Part shown: positions 8,428-16,676 of the stretch, one piece after another | How the letters are laid out: each line of letters opens with the position of its first letter | Numbering within the stretch: position 1 is the stretch's first letter | DNA from: Hyphomicrobiales bacterium | GTDB taxonomy: Bacteria > Pseudomonadota > Alphaproteobacteria > Rhizobiales > Rhizobiaceae | Direction of reading: 5' to 3' | DNA: 64,000 bases | NCBI GenBank assembly: GCA_900472605.1 | Contig: UCJD01000067.1 | Location: forward strand, 62,001 to 126,000 | Made by a program: the position numbers and the translations under genes | The notes under the pieces: model-generated | Told to the model about the DNA's origin: nothing | What the model saw: only the letters and a program-made list of their open reading frames with translations | The model's database searches: none

Positions 8428-9636
8428 TTACTCGTGCCTCAGCGCGTCGATCGGGTTGAGCTGGGCGGCCCGCCTTGCCGGGAAATAGCCGAAGATCATG
8501 CCGATCGCGGCAGAGAAGGCGAAGGCGACGATGATCATCATCGGGCTTACCACGAATGGCACCTTGAGCAGGGAAACGGCGCCGAAGCCAAGCCCCAACC
8601 CGAGCAGAATGCCGCTCATGCCCCCGAATATCGACAGCGCCACCGCCTCGACAAGGAACTGCATCAACACCTGCCGCTCCAGCGCGCCGATCGCCAGGCG
8701 GATGCCGATTTCGCGCGTCCGCTCTGTCACCGAGACGAGCATGATATTCATGATACCGATACCACCCACGAGCAGGCTTATCGCGGCGACTGCGCCAAGC
8801 AGACTGGTGAGCAGCGTCGTCGTTCCGGTCATCGCGGCGGCGATCTGGGTCATGTCGTTGACGTTGAAATCGTCTTCGCGGCCGGGAATGATCTTGCGCC
8901 GTTCGCGCAGCAGGTTTTCCGTATCGGACTGGACCTTTGATGTCGCAACGCCATCGCGCGCCGAGATCAGGATCATCGAGACATTGGCATTGGCCTTACC
9001 GCCAATACGCCGCTGGTAGACCTTGATCGGCACGATCACCACGTCGTCCTGGTCGGTGCCCATGCCGGATTGCCCGCGCTTGGCCAGAACGCCGATGACA
9101 CCGCAGGAAACCTTTCCGACGCGCACCTGCTGGCCGATCGGATCGGCTGAACCGAAGAGCTGCGAACGGACCGTCTCTCCAAGAACGCAGCGCGCGCGGC
9201 CGCGCTCTTCGGCGGCGTCGAATGTGCGGCCGGAGGCGATATCCCAGTCCTGCGCCGTGAAGTAGTCGTTGGTCGTGCCCATCACCGTCGTCGAATGGCT
9301 CTGCCCACCATAGATGACAGTCGCCGTCGTCTGGTTGAGCGGCGCCACGGCCCGCAGGCCACTCACCTGTTCGCTGATGGCGTCCACATCGGCCACGGTG
9401 AAGCGCCGCGCCTCGGAACTCGCGCGGCCCGGGCCGAACTGGCCGGGGCGGGCAAACAGCATGTTGGTGCCGAGCCGCGACAGCTCGGACGTGACCTGCG
9501 CGGTCGTGCCGTTGCCGATCGTGACCAGCGCGATGACGGCGGCGACGCCGATGACGACGCCAAGCACCGTCAGGAACGACCTGAGCATGTTGCGGCTGAT
9601 GGCGCGAAGCGCGAGCTTGACCGTCTCAAGAAACAT
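8428..9636 (-). CDS. MacB-like ABC transporter permease (FtsX/MacB core)
   Basis: This 402-aa inner-membrane protein has one N-terminal span (about 20-40), a periplasmic MacB_PCD domain (about 45-240) and three C-terminal spans (about 275-395). The ERTREIGIRLAIGA coupling block near 325-340 and the ending PIDALRHE are typical of MacB/LolC-type mechanotransmission transporters. The start is the ATG at 9636, which overlaps the ATPase gene by 11 bases; upstream in-frame ATGs lie inside that gene. With the ATPase and the HlyD-type adaptor it should form a MacA-MacB style exporter of peptides, siderophores or macrolide-like molecules; substrate unknown. Confidence 0.88.
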   Translation of the reverse strand: MFLETVKLALRAISRNMLRSFLTVLGVVIGVAAVIALVTIGNGTTAQVTSELSRLGTNMLFARPGQFGPGRASSEARRFTVADVDAISEQVSGLRAVAPLNQTTATVIYGGQSHSTTVMGTTNDYFTAQDWDIASGRTFDAAEERGRARCVLGETVRSQLFGSADPIGQQVRVGKVSCGVIGVLAKRGQSGMGTDQDDVVIVPIKVYQRRIGGKANANVSMILISARDGVATSKVQSDTENLLRERRKIIPGREDDFNVNDMTQIAAAMTGTTTLLTSLLGAVAAISLLVGGIGIMNIMLVSVTERTREIGIRLAIGALERQVLMQFLVEAVALSIFGGMSGILLGLGLGFGAVSLLKVPFVVSPMMIIVAFAFSAAIGMIFGYFPARRAAQLNPIDALRHE

Positions 9637-10342
9637 GACCCGCCCTTCCCTGATGCGCCGTTTCCGTTTCCAGCTTGCCATCGACGAAGCGTAGCAGCCG
9701 CTGTGCATAGGCCGCGATGTCAGGCTCGTGCGTGACCATGACGATGGTGATGCCCTGCTCGCGGTTCAGCCGCGTCATCAGGTCCATGATTTCGATGCTG
9801 GTCTTTGTGTCGAGATTGCCTGTCGGTTCGTCGGCAAGAAGCAGGGATGGCTGGGTGACGATGGCGCGCGCGATGGCGACGCGTTGCTGCTGGCCGCCGG
9901 AAAGCTCCTGCGTCTTGTGGTGCTCGCGGCCGCCAAGGCCAACAAGGCCGAGCGCTTCCTTGGCCAGTCGATGACGCTCTGCGGCCGGCATGCCGCGATA
10001 GATCAGCGGCAGCTCGACATTCTCCACCGCCGATGTGCGCGGCAGGAGGTTGAAGCCCTGGAAGACGAAGCCCAGCATGTGACGGCGCAGCATCGTCAAC
10101 TGCGCGCGATCGAAACCGGTGGTCGAGATGCCCTGAAACAGGTAATCGCCGGCACTTGGCACATCGAGGCAGCCGAGAATGTTCATGGCCGTGGACTTGC
10201 CGGAGCCGGATGGCCCCATGATCGCGACGAATTCGTGCGCGCGGATTGCCAGGTCGACATGATCGAGCGCGCGGATCGCTGCCTCGCCGCGACCGTAGAT
10301 CTTGGACACCTGGCTGAACTCGATGAGAGGCGGCGTTGTCAT
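9626..10342 (-). CDS. MacB-like ABC transporter ATP-binding protein
   Basis: This 238-aa ATPase of the LolD/MacB type has Walker A GPSGSGKST at 43-51, the signature LSGGQQQRVAIARAI near 146-160, Walker B LLLADEPTGNLD and a switch histidine in MVTHEPDIA. In E. coli MacB the ATPase and permease are one chain; here they are two genes overlapping by 11 bases. Ten bases separate it from the adaptor gene upstream. It is predicted to power export by the neighbouring permease and adaptor. Confidence 0.9.
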   Translation of the reverse strand: MTTPPLIEFSQVSKIYGRGEAAIRALDHVDLAIRAHEFVAIMGPSGSGKSTAMNILGCLDVPSAGDYLFQGISTTGFDRAQLTMLRRHMLGFVFQGFNLLPRTSAVENVELPLIYRGMPAAERHRLAKEALGLVGLGGREHHKTQELSGGQQQRVAIARAIVTQPSLLLADEPTGNLDTKTSIEIMDLMTRLNREQGITIVMVTHEPDIAAYAQRLLRFVDGKLETETAHQGRAGHVS

Positions 10343-10352
10343 GGCGCGGCCG

Positions 10353-11681
10353 CTATCTCGACTGCTCGGTCGAATCGGTGATGATCGCGTCGCTTTCCTT
10401 CAGGTCGCCAGAAACCACCTGGGTGAACTGCCCATCTGAGGAACCGACCTGGATGACAACAGGCGACGGCTTGCCTGATTTCAGCACCCAGACCCGACGC
10501 TTGGCGCCGGTCAAGGTCTCGCCGCCGCCCTGGTTGCTGGCGCGTGGGCCCATGCGTGGGGGGGCGAACATGCCGAACAGACCGCGGTTTCGCCTCGTTT
10601 CAGCGGCCGGCGGCGCGTAACGCAGCGCGGCGTTCGGCACCATGAGCGTGCTCTTCACCGCTTCCACGGTGACATCGGCGGTCGCCGTCATGCCTGGGCG
10701 CAGCAGCAGATCGGCGTTGTCGACCGAGAGGATGGCCTTGTAGGTGACGACGTTGTTGGTCGTTTCAGAGGCAAAGCGGATTTGCTTGATCTCGGCTGGA
10801 AAGGTGCGATCCGGATAGGCGTCGACCGTAAAGGTGGCTTTCTGGCCGACCGCGATCTGGCCGACATCGGCTTCATCCACATCGACCTGCAACTCCATCT
10901 GTTTGAGGTCGCCGCCAATGACGAAGAGAACGGGTGCCGATAGCGAAGCCGCGACCGTTGCGCCCGGATCAACGGAGCGCGTGAGGATTACGCCGTCGAT
11001 CGGGGAAATAATCTTGGACTTTGCGAGATTGACCTGGGCGAGTTGGAGATCGGCTTCCGCCGAAAGAACTGCCGCTTCATTGATCTGCTTTGTAGCGACA
11101 GCCGAATCGTACTTGTAGCGCGCATCCTCCAGGCTCTGCTGCGTCGTTACGTTGCTTTGAACGAGGTTGCGATAACGATCGTAAGAGCTCTTGGCGGACT
11201 CCAGATCCGCCGTGGCCTTGACGACATTCGCCTTCGCCGAATCGAGCTTTGCCTGTGTGCTCTTGACGTCGGCCTCGACCTTGATCGTGTCGAGCACCGC
11301 AAGCACATCGCCGGCCTTCACTTCGCTATTATAGTCGACATTGACATCGCGGACGGTACCGGAGAGCTCGCTGGATATATCGACCTGCTCGGTCGGCTGC
11401 ACCGACCCGGTGGCTGTCACAAGCACTGTCAGGTCGCCGTTCTTGACCGGCTGCGTGGTGTAGGTCACCTCGCTGCCGCCCTGACGCGAATAGAAATAAA
11501 AGCCACCTGCCAGCGCCGCGATCACGACAAGCGAAACCAACGAGCGCTTCAACCACCGACCTTTCTGCTTCTGCCGCGACGCGGCAAGTACAGCGGCGAG
11601 ATCGGCGGTTGCCGTGCTCTTGGGTTGCGTTCCCTTGGGTTTCGCGCCCTGGGGTTGATTGGGCGTTGTCATATCGTTCAT
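10353..11681 (-). CDS. MacA-like periplasmic adaptor (HlyD/RND membrane fusion protein)
   Basis: This 442-aa protein has a basic cytoplasmic tail rich in K, Q and P (1-46), one membrane anchor (about 47-65), then lipoyl-like/barrel-sandwich halves around a coiled-coil hairpin (about 120-215, with KSTQAKLDSAKANVVKATAD), and beta-barrel and membrane-proximal domains. A proline/glycine-rich insert around residues 365-390 (FGMFAPPRMGPRASNQGG) interrupts the last domain. It should link the MacB-like transporter to an outer-membrane channel. No TolC-type gene is nearby, so a channel encoded elsewhere would be needed. First gene of the three-gene run. Confidence 0.88.
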   Translation of the reverse strand: MNDMTTPNQPQGAKPKGTQPKSTATADLAAVLAASRQKQKGRWLKRSLVSLVVIAALAGGFYFYSRQGGSEVTYTTQPVKNGDLTVLVTATGSVQPTEQVDISSELSGTVRDVNVDYNSEVKAGDVLAVLDTIKVEADVKSTQAKLDSAKANVVKATADLESAKSSYDRYRNLVQSNVTTQQSLEDARYKYDSAVATKQINEAAVLSAEADLQLAQVNLAKSKIISPIDGVILTRSVDPGATVAASLSAPVLFVIGGDLKQMELQVDVDEADVGQIAVGQKATFTVDAYPDRTFPAEIKQIRFASETTNNVVTYKAILSVDNADLLLRPGMTATADVTVEAVKSTLMVPNAALRYAPPAAETRRNRGLFGMFAPPRMGPRASNQGGGETLTGAKRRVWVLKSGKPSPVVIQVGSSDGQFTQVVSGDLKESDAIITDSTEQSR

Positions 11682-11912
11682 GCTGGCGGCCTCGGTCAGA
11701 TACAGCCAATACGACTGTCAGCTTCGGGAATAACGATCTGAAGCTGAACGCAGGATTAGCAAGTTGACCGGATTGGCACGCAGCAACGTCAAATGGAAAT
11801 GAAATCTTGGTAATGAAAGTCGAGTTTGTCGCGGGCGAACTGCGCACCTAGCGGCTTCACGCGGCAAATGGCCCGCTCTCTACTCCCTTCACTGGCGCGC
11901 AGATGGCGCCCA

Positions 11913-12119
11913 TCAGGCGCCAAGTGATTCCAGCGAAACCGGCGGGCGCCGCTTGGCGGCCATCAACAAGTCGAGTTCGGTGGCGGACGGGCCGAATTTC
12001 TCAAACAGGCGAACCGCTTCATCGTCACCGAGCCGGTACTTGCGCGAAAACTCCGTGAGACTGTATGCACGGCCGCGGAGCACCTTGCGGGTATTGTTGT
12101 GTTCGATCACATTGGTCAT
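11913..12119 (-). CDS. Conserved-looking 68-aa protein of unknown function
   Basis: This small protein is a good gene by its ribosome site: AGGAG stands 6 bases before the ATG at 12119 (an in-frame ATG at 12125 lies inside the site itself and is unlikely). The sequence is basic and soluble, with a central helical segment SLTEFSRKYRLGDDEAVRLFEKFG that looks like a small helix-turn-helix-like or three-helix unit, but I do not recognise a family. It stands alone on the minus strand between the MacA-like gene and an empty region upstream of tRNA-Lys. Confidence 0.6.
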   Translation of the reverse strand: MTNVIEHNNTRKVLRGRAYSLTEFSRKYRLGDDEAVRLFEKFGPSATELDLLMAAKRRPPVSLESLGA

Positions 12120-12485
12120 GGTCATCTCCTTCGTTAAGGGAGATCTAGTGCCCGAGATCGATTTGTTAAGCCGAAAACGCCATTGAACCGATTGATTTTC
12201 TTAAATATTTCTTGGGAACTTTATTGCGATTCGTGCATTCGCGGCGGTCATTTCGGCGTGGTGTTAAGCATAGACGATGGTCTTAGTCCCTGAGACTAGG
12301 CTTGCAACGTCAATCGAAGGGGAGCAAGCCTCTCCGCGGCCGACACTCACCTCCTTCACCATCTGCCGCAAGAAATATGCCTGATGCACAGGAAAGGTAG
12401 ATTTTTCAGTTGACCGCAATGGGTCGTCTGCATATGTTCCGCGCACTTCCAGCCGGGGGTCCCAGAGGGATGCTTCGGAACACGG
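12120..12485. other. Gene-free stretch upstream of tRNA-Lys, with a hairpin
   Basis: I see no supported protein gene in these 366 bases. AGGCTTGC at 12298-12305 pairs with GCAAGCCT at 12324-12331 (8-bp stem, 18-nt loop), just after a smaller TAGTC/GACTA stem (about 12284-12298). A small RNA or leftover sequence are both possible. The right end carries the tRNA promoter. Confidence 0.35.
12410..12437 (+). promoter_or_regulatory. Candidate sigma-70 promoter for tRNA-Lys
   Basis: TTGACC at 12410-12415 and ATATGT at 12432-12437 are separated by 16 bases, about 50 bases upstream of the tRNA 5' end. The -35 is a close match to the housekeeping consensus; the -10 is weak. Confidence 0.45.
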
Positions 12486-12561
12486 GAGAGCGTAGCTCAG
12501 CTGGTAGAGCAACTGACTTTTAATCAGTAGGTCATGGGTTCGAGCCCCATCGCTCTCACCA
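12486..12561 (+). tRNA. tRNA-Lys (anticodon UUU)
   Basis: The 76-nt cloverleaf is intact: acceptor stem GAGAGCG/CGCTCTC (12486-12492 with 12551-12557), D-loop AGCTCAGCTGGTAGAGC, anticodon arm ACTGA-CTTTTAA-TCAGT with anticodon TTT, T-loop GGTTCGAGCC, and an encoded CCA end at 12559-12561. It reads lysine AAA/AAG codons. No integrated element is visible at its 3' end. Confidence 0.96.
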
Positions 12562-12566
12562 TTAAA

Positions 12567-12716
12567 TCAATCACTTAGAAAATCATCATCGGACTTTCGG
12601 GGCGGATCGAAAGGTTCACGGCTGCCAAGCGGGTTGGCCAACAGGTCGCCGTCGTGAACGCCTGCGCGCAAGTCGGCATTATATTTTCTCGACTGCCCCG
12701 GCCACCTGCGGAACAT
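12567..12716 (-). CDS. Possible 49-aa small protein, unknown
   Basis: An open frame starts at the ATG at 12716 (MFRRWPGQSRKYNADLRAG) and ends SDDDFLSD. It is hydrophilic, with a proline-containing acidic tail that looks more protein-like than most shadow frames. There is no good ribosome site. It is antisense to nothing annotated and diverges from the DUF2934 gene. Treat as tentative. Confidence 0.25.
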   Translation of the reverse strand: MFRRWPGQSRKYNADLRAGVHDGDLLANPLGSREPFDPPRKSDDDFLSD

Positions 12717-12762
12717 TTGATGCCCGCCGCCAGTTCTAGCGATGGAAACATCGGAGAACATT

Positions 12763-13029
12763 ATGTCAGACCGTGAGAAAGACATTCGCGACCGCGCCCA
12801 CGCCATCTGGGAGCGCGAGGGCAGACCTGAAGGACGGCATGAAGAACATTGGTCGCAGGCCGAACATGAGATCAATCATGGCGGCGACCAAATCGAAGGC
12901 GATGATGTGCCGAATCTCGAAGCGCTCAGGGAAGCGGCCAGACAGCATACAGATGCCTTTATCGTGAAGACGGATCTGGAAGATGCCGAACAGCGGGAAG
13001 CGACCCCCGGCATGCGCGAACAGCCATAG
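12763..13029 (+). CDS. DUF2934 family small protein
   Basis: This 88-aa soluble protein carries the DUF2934 core at residues 5-28 (IRDRAHAIWEREGRPEGRHE, followed by HWSQAE), a short helical motif found in many rhizobial proteins of unknown role. The rest is charged and acidic. The ATG at 12763 is chosen because GGAGA lies 5 bases upstream; an ATG at 12742 is in frame but lacks a site. A GGAAC-N17-AGTT element at 12710-12735 resembles promoters of the EcfG general stress sigma factor, which would fit a stress-induced gene; that is inference. Confidence 0.75.
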   Translation: MSDREKDIRDRAHAIWEREGRPEGRHEEHWSQAEHEINHGGDQIEGDDVPNLEALREAARQHTDAFIVKTDLEDAEQREATPGMREQP

Positions 13030-13115
13030 CAGCACGGCATCCGTTAACAACCGTAGAATGCAACCAGCTGGGCTTCCATGCGTTGTATTACAGGCTCCAC
13101 GAAAAGGATTGTAAG

Positions 13116-13277
13116 ATGACTTTCTCTATGACCACGAAAATCGCGGCCGCTCTTTGCGTCATGCTGGCCCTCAGCTCCTGCGGCAACACCATCCGCGGCA
13201 TGGGCAAGGATGCCGCCAATACTGTCGATGCGACGCAGAATGCCGGCAACCGCGTTGGCAACGCAGCCGCCAAATAG
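13116..13277 (+). CDS. Entericidin A/B-like small lipoprotein
   Basis: This 53-aa protein begins with a signal peptide ending in the lipobox L-S-S-C (cysteine near residue 22), followed by GNTIRGMGKDAANTVDATQN, the short glycine/alanine/asparagine-rich tail typical of entericidin EcnA/EcnB. Family members are stress-induced membrane-anchored lipopeptides; an antitoxin/toxin role was proposed for the E. coli pair. Only one member is present here. The start at 13116 follows AAAAGGA. An in-frame ATG at 13083 would put a non-signal extension in front and is less likely. Confidence 0.8.
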   Translation: MTFSMTTKIAAALCVMLALSSCGNTIRGMGKDAANTVDATQNAGNRVGNAAAK

Positions 13278-13459
13278 GGCGGCTGGCAGCGGCTTGACGG
13301 TCCCCGTCATCTTGATGAGTCGCTGGCTTCGCCGGGGCGTATGGAATGCCTCGGCGACTATCTTAACCGCCAACTGGATCACCCCTAATCTGTTGCCCCA
13401 TTCGCCAAACGAGCGCCGCTCGCTGATAGATCGTGGGGCGCAAGCATGGGGGTATATTT

Positions 13460-13789
13460 GTGACCGTTCGTCCGCCGCAATCACTCAGGCAGCCTTTCTC
13501 GGTGGGAGGTGGGTTCAATGTTCTCGAATACGAATTGAGGGCGGAGCGCGCCAGTTCGCTCGGGCGTAGCGGCTTGAAGGCCGAGGCGGCGTTGGCCGAT
13601 TTGAAAGCGTGGGATCCGACGCGCCATGGTAACGATGATCGCGATGCGCGCCTGCGCAAGGCGGTGGATGCGGTTTGGGATTTGTTCGTGCAGCGTGAAA
13701 TTTGCGGTCTTCGCAACAGCCGCGACGTCGTCCAGCGGTACGGCATTCCGGGCGAGGTGCTTGTGCGGCTTGGATCGATGCAGAAATAG
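13460..13789 (+). CDS. Hypothetical protein resembling the DUF6665 family
   Basis: This roughly 109-aa soluble protein starts TVRPPQSLRQPF, then VGGGFNVLEYELRAERASSLGRSG and a helical acidic/basic C-terminal half. It matches my memory of a conserved alphaproteobacterial family named DUF6665, function unknown. The GTG at 13460 has GGGGGT 6 bases upstream; a GTG at 13433 is in frame but has no site. It converges with the diguanylate cyclase gene. Confidence 0.6.
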   Translation: MTVRPPQSLRQPFSVGGGFNVLEYELRAERASSLGRSGLKAEAALADLKAWDPTRHGNDDRDARLRKAVDAVWDLFVQREICGLRNSRDVVQRYGIPGEVLVRLGSMQK

Positions 13790-13804
13790 ACCTGCTTAAT
13801 CCGT

Positions 13805-15610
13805 TTAAGCCGAGCCGCGCCTTTTGCTATCTGGCATAAGGACCGAGGCCATGACGGTCCTGTTGCGCCCCTGCGCCTTGGCTTCCAGCAACGCCGCGTC
13901 TACGCGCGTCAGCAATGTCGAGACGGCAGCGCCTTCCGCAAGCGAGCCGACGCCGATCGATACCGAAATCGGCCCGAGAATGCGACCGCGATGCGACAGC
14001 GCCAGGCCGCGGATATTCGACCTAAGGCGTTCGGCGATGTCGAAGCCTTCGGCGTCGCTGATATCAGGCAGCAGGACGGTGAACTCCTCTCCGCCGAAAC
14101 GGTAGGCGCGTCCGGCTTCGCCGACCGTGTCGAGAATGGTCTGCGCGACATAGCGCATGACCTCATCGCCAGCGTCATGACCGAACTCGTCGTTGAAGCG
14201 CTTGAAGTGATCGATGTCGATCATCATGCAGCACAACTGCTCCATCTCGCGGTCGCGCGCATGATGGTTCATGTCCTCATCGAGCGAACGCCTGTTATAA
14301 AGGCCCGTCAGCGCGTCGCGAATGGAGAGGTTCGTCAGCTTGTCGCGAAGCTGGAGGTTTGCGGCGGCCAGGCCGATATTCTCGGCGATGAGCTCCAGAT
14401 AGAGCCGCGACGCCTCCGCTTCCATATGCCCCTGCGGCCGCTCCTCGAAATAAAGGAGCCCGACGACATCGCCCTGCGCCGTCAGCGGGACACACAGCCC
14501 CATCGTATCCGACTGGTCGAGATGCTGGCAGCTGATGTCGCCGTGTTCGTGCGAGCTTATATGCGGGCGACCGCGCCGCAGGCCCCAGCAGGCCGTCGCC
14601 GGGAATATCGGCTCGGAGCGCTGCGGCTCGTGCCATGAAGAGATGCGCGACAATGTCGAGCGGCTTTCGTTCATGATGTAGAGGTTTCCGGCGAGATCCG
14701 GAAAGATCTGCGGAGCGAAAAGGGTGACGACTTCGGCCAGCTCCTCCTGTGCCTGGCAGGCCTGCAGGCGGTGCATCATCTGCAGGATCAGATCCTTCGT
14801 CTGCTGGTCGCGGCGGCGCTCGGCATCGAGGCGATCGCGTTCCAGCCCGTTTTCGCGGAAGATGTGGATCGCCTCGTTCATCTCGCCAATCTCGTCGCGG
14901 CGGCGATCGAGCGGCACGTCGACCGCGTAATCCTGCTTGGCCAGACGGGTAACGATGCCGGTCATGCGCATCAAGGGCATGGCGACACGGCGCTTGAGAA
15001 TGAAATAGAGGACGCTCAGAAAAAGGGCCGCGGTCACGGCGAGCAACGCCTTGGCGATGAAACCCCACCAGTCGCTGCGCAGCTGCGTGTCCTGCATGAC
15101 TGCCTGCGTGCGGGCATTCGCCAGATCACGGAAGCGCGTGACGGCGCCGAGCAGCGCGGTCTGGAGGCGGTCGTGCTCAGGACCGAACAGGGTCTGGCGG
15201 GCGCCGGCCTGATCGCCGTTGCGGTACGCGGCGATCGCCTCTTCCTCGATCCTGTCGAGAACGTCCGCGTTCTTCTCCACATCCTCGAGCGCCTGCAATT
15301 CGAGAGGCGTGGCACCCAAGTCGCGGACACCCCTGATTGCACGTTGACGCCGGCGCTCCTCGCCTTCCTTGCCCTGGAAGGCATCGAGATGCCTGATGTC
15401 GTCGCGCATGACATAGAGGCGGGCTTCATCGGTGCGCTCCTCGGCGCCCAGTGCCAGGTCGTCGGCGAGATCATCCAACGCCAAATGTTCCTCGACCGCG
15501 ATCCGTTCGCGTGTGGCACTTGTGGCAGAGAGGATGAAGGCAGAGCCCGAGAGGACGGTCAGAACTACCGTCACTCCGTAGGCCCAGTTGGTGATGACGC
15601 TGATCCGCAT
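13805..15610 (-). CDS. Membrane diguanylate cyclase (sensor-HAMP-GAF-GGDEF)
   Basis: This 601-aa inner-membrane enzyme is predicted to make cyclic di-GMP from two GTP. Order: span 1 (about 8-30), a mostly helical periplasmic sensor (about 31-183), span 2 (about 184-206), HAMP (about 207-262), a GAF-like domain (about 280-420) and GGDEF (about 430-590). The active site reads RFGGEEF, a functional variant of GGDEF. The inhibitory site RxxD expected a few residues before it is absent (the segment reads VGEAGRAYRF), so product feedback is probably lost. It is a single gene with no recognisable partner phosphodiesterase nearby. Confidence 0.88.
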   Translation of the reverse strand: MRISVITNWAYGVTVVLTVLSGSAFILSATSATRERIAVEEHLALDDLADDLALGAEERTDEARLYVMRDDIRHLDAFQGKEGEERRRQRAIRGVRDLGATPLELQALEDVEKNADVLDRIEEEAIAAYRNGDQAGARQTLFGPEHDRLQTALLGAVTRFRDLANARTQAVMQDTQLRSDWWGFIAKALLAVTAALFLSVLYFILKRRVAMPLMRMTGIVTRLAKQDYAVDVPLDRRRDEIGEMNEAIHIFRENGLERDRLDAERRRDQQTKDLILQMMHRLQACQAQEELAEVVTLFAPQIFPDLAGNLYIMNESRSTLSRISSWHEPQRSEPIFPATACWGLRRGRPHISSHEHGDISCQHLDQSDTMGLCVPLTAQGDVVGLLYFEERPQGHMEAEASRLYLELIAENIGLAAANLQLRDKLTNLSIRDALTGLYNRRSLDEDMNHHARDREMEQLCCMMIDIDHFKRFNDEFGHDAGDEVMRYVAQTILDTVGEAGRAYRFGGEEFTVLLPDISDAEGFDIAERLRSNIRGLALSHRGRILGPISVSIGVGSLAEGAAVSTLLTRVDAALLEAKAQGRNRTVMASVLMPDSKRRGSA

Positions 15611-15763
15611 GAGGTTATATTAGGGCATTCGAATTGCCAGACAATTAACACAGGTTGTATCGGACCATCCAAGCTCCCCAGGCGCGAGACGCAAAAAGGT
15701 GATTGGCGGCGGCGCATCGGCTGCGCTAGGACTGCGCTCGAATGCCCTGCGCCGGAGAACTGC

Positions 15764-16513
15764 GTGTCGATTGCCGATATTTCCCTGTTGAGTGCCTTGC
15801 TTGCCGGCGCCCTGTCGTTTCTCTCGCCCTGCGTGCTGCCGCTGGTGCCACCCTATCTCTGCTACATGGCCGGCATTTCCGTCGAGCAGTTCCGGGGCGG
15901 CGGGACGATCACCGTCGCGCCGGATGTTCGCCGCGGCGTGCTGTTTTCGGCGCTGTTCTTCACACTCGGCTTTGCCACCGTCTTCGTGGCGCTCGGAGCC
16001 GGCGCGTCGAGCATCGGCATGGCGCTGCGCCAGCATCTCGACCTTCTGTCCAAGATCGGCGGGCTTATCATCATCGTGATGGGCCTGAACTTCCTCGGTG
16101 TCTTCCGGATCGGCGTTCTGGCGCGGGAAGCCCGCTTTCAGGGTAGCGGCAAGCCGGCGACGCTGACGGGCGCCTACGTGATGGGGCTCGCCTTCGCTTT
16201 CGGCTGGACGCCGTGCATCGGCCCGGTGCTCGGCGCCATCCTGGGCGTTGCCGCCTCGCGCGAGACCGTCGGCTCGGGCGCCGGTCTGCTTGCCGTCTAT
16301 TCGCTCGGGCTCGCGATCCCCTTCTGGATCGCCGCCGGCTTCTCGGGCGCGTTCATGGGCTTCCTCACGCGCTTCCGCCGTCACCTCGGCACGGTCGAGA
16401 AAGTCATGGGCGTGTTCCTCATCCTCACCGGCCTCGCCTTCATCTTCGGCTTCGTCAGCGATGCCGCCATCTGGTTCCAGCAGACCTTTCCAATCCTGAT
16501 GAAAATCGGCTGA
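15764..16513 (+). CDS. ccdA: CcdA-like cytochrome c biogenesis / thiol-disulfide electron carrier protein
   Basis: This 249-aa membrane protein of the CcdA/DsbD-beta family passes reducing equivalents from cytoplasmic thioredoxin across the membrane for cytochrome c maturation or periplasmic thiol reduction. About six spans are visible, and the two redox cysteines sit in LSPCVLPLVPPYL (near residue 20) and FGWTPCIGPVLGAI (near 150), both in pseudo-symmetric proline-rich motifs. The start is a GTG at 15764 with GGAGA 5 bases upstream. It stands alone between divergent and convergent genes. Confidence 0.9.
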   Translation: MSIADISLLSALLAGALSFLSPCVLPLVPPYLCYMAGISVEQFRGGGTITVAPDVRRGVLFSALFFTLGFATVFVALGAGASSIGMALRQHLDLLSKIGGLIIIVMGLNFLGVFRIGVLAREARFQGSGKPATLTGAYVMGLAFAFGWTPCIGPVLGAILGVAASRETVGSGAGLLAVYSLGLAIPFWIAAGFSGAFMGFLTRFRRHLGTVEKVMGVFLILTGLAFIFGFVSDAAIWFQQTFPILMKIG

Positions 16514-16676
16514 GCCTTAGCTCCTCCCGCAGGCAAGCCGTATTGGCCCGTCCTCGTGGCAGCAGATCGGCGCCAGGACTGGAATGCGCTTGGCCGACAT
16601 AGCCAGTCTTCTCCTGCCGTTCTCCGGCTGGTCCCCATTGGCTACATCGCCGCCAAGATTACTGCCCGCGATGACG

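Noticed and set aside
12264..12512. Open frame overlapping the tRNA-Lys gene on the minus strand
   Set aside because: It runs into the tRNA, has no ribosome site and no family resemblance.
12562..12600. Integration site of a genomic island at tRNA-Lys
   Set aside because: No integrase follows and no repeat of the tRNA 3' end was noticed downstream.
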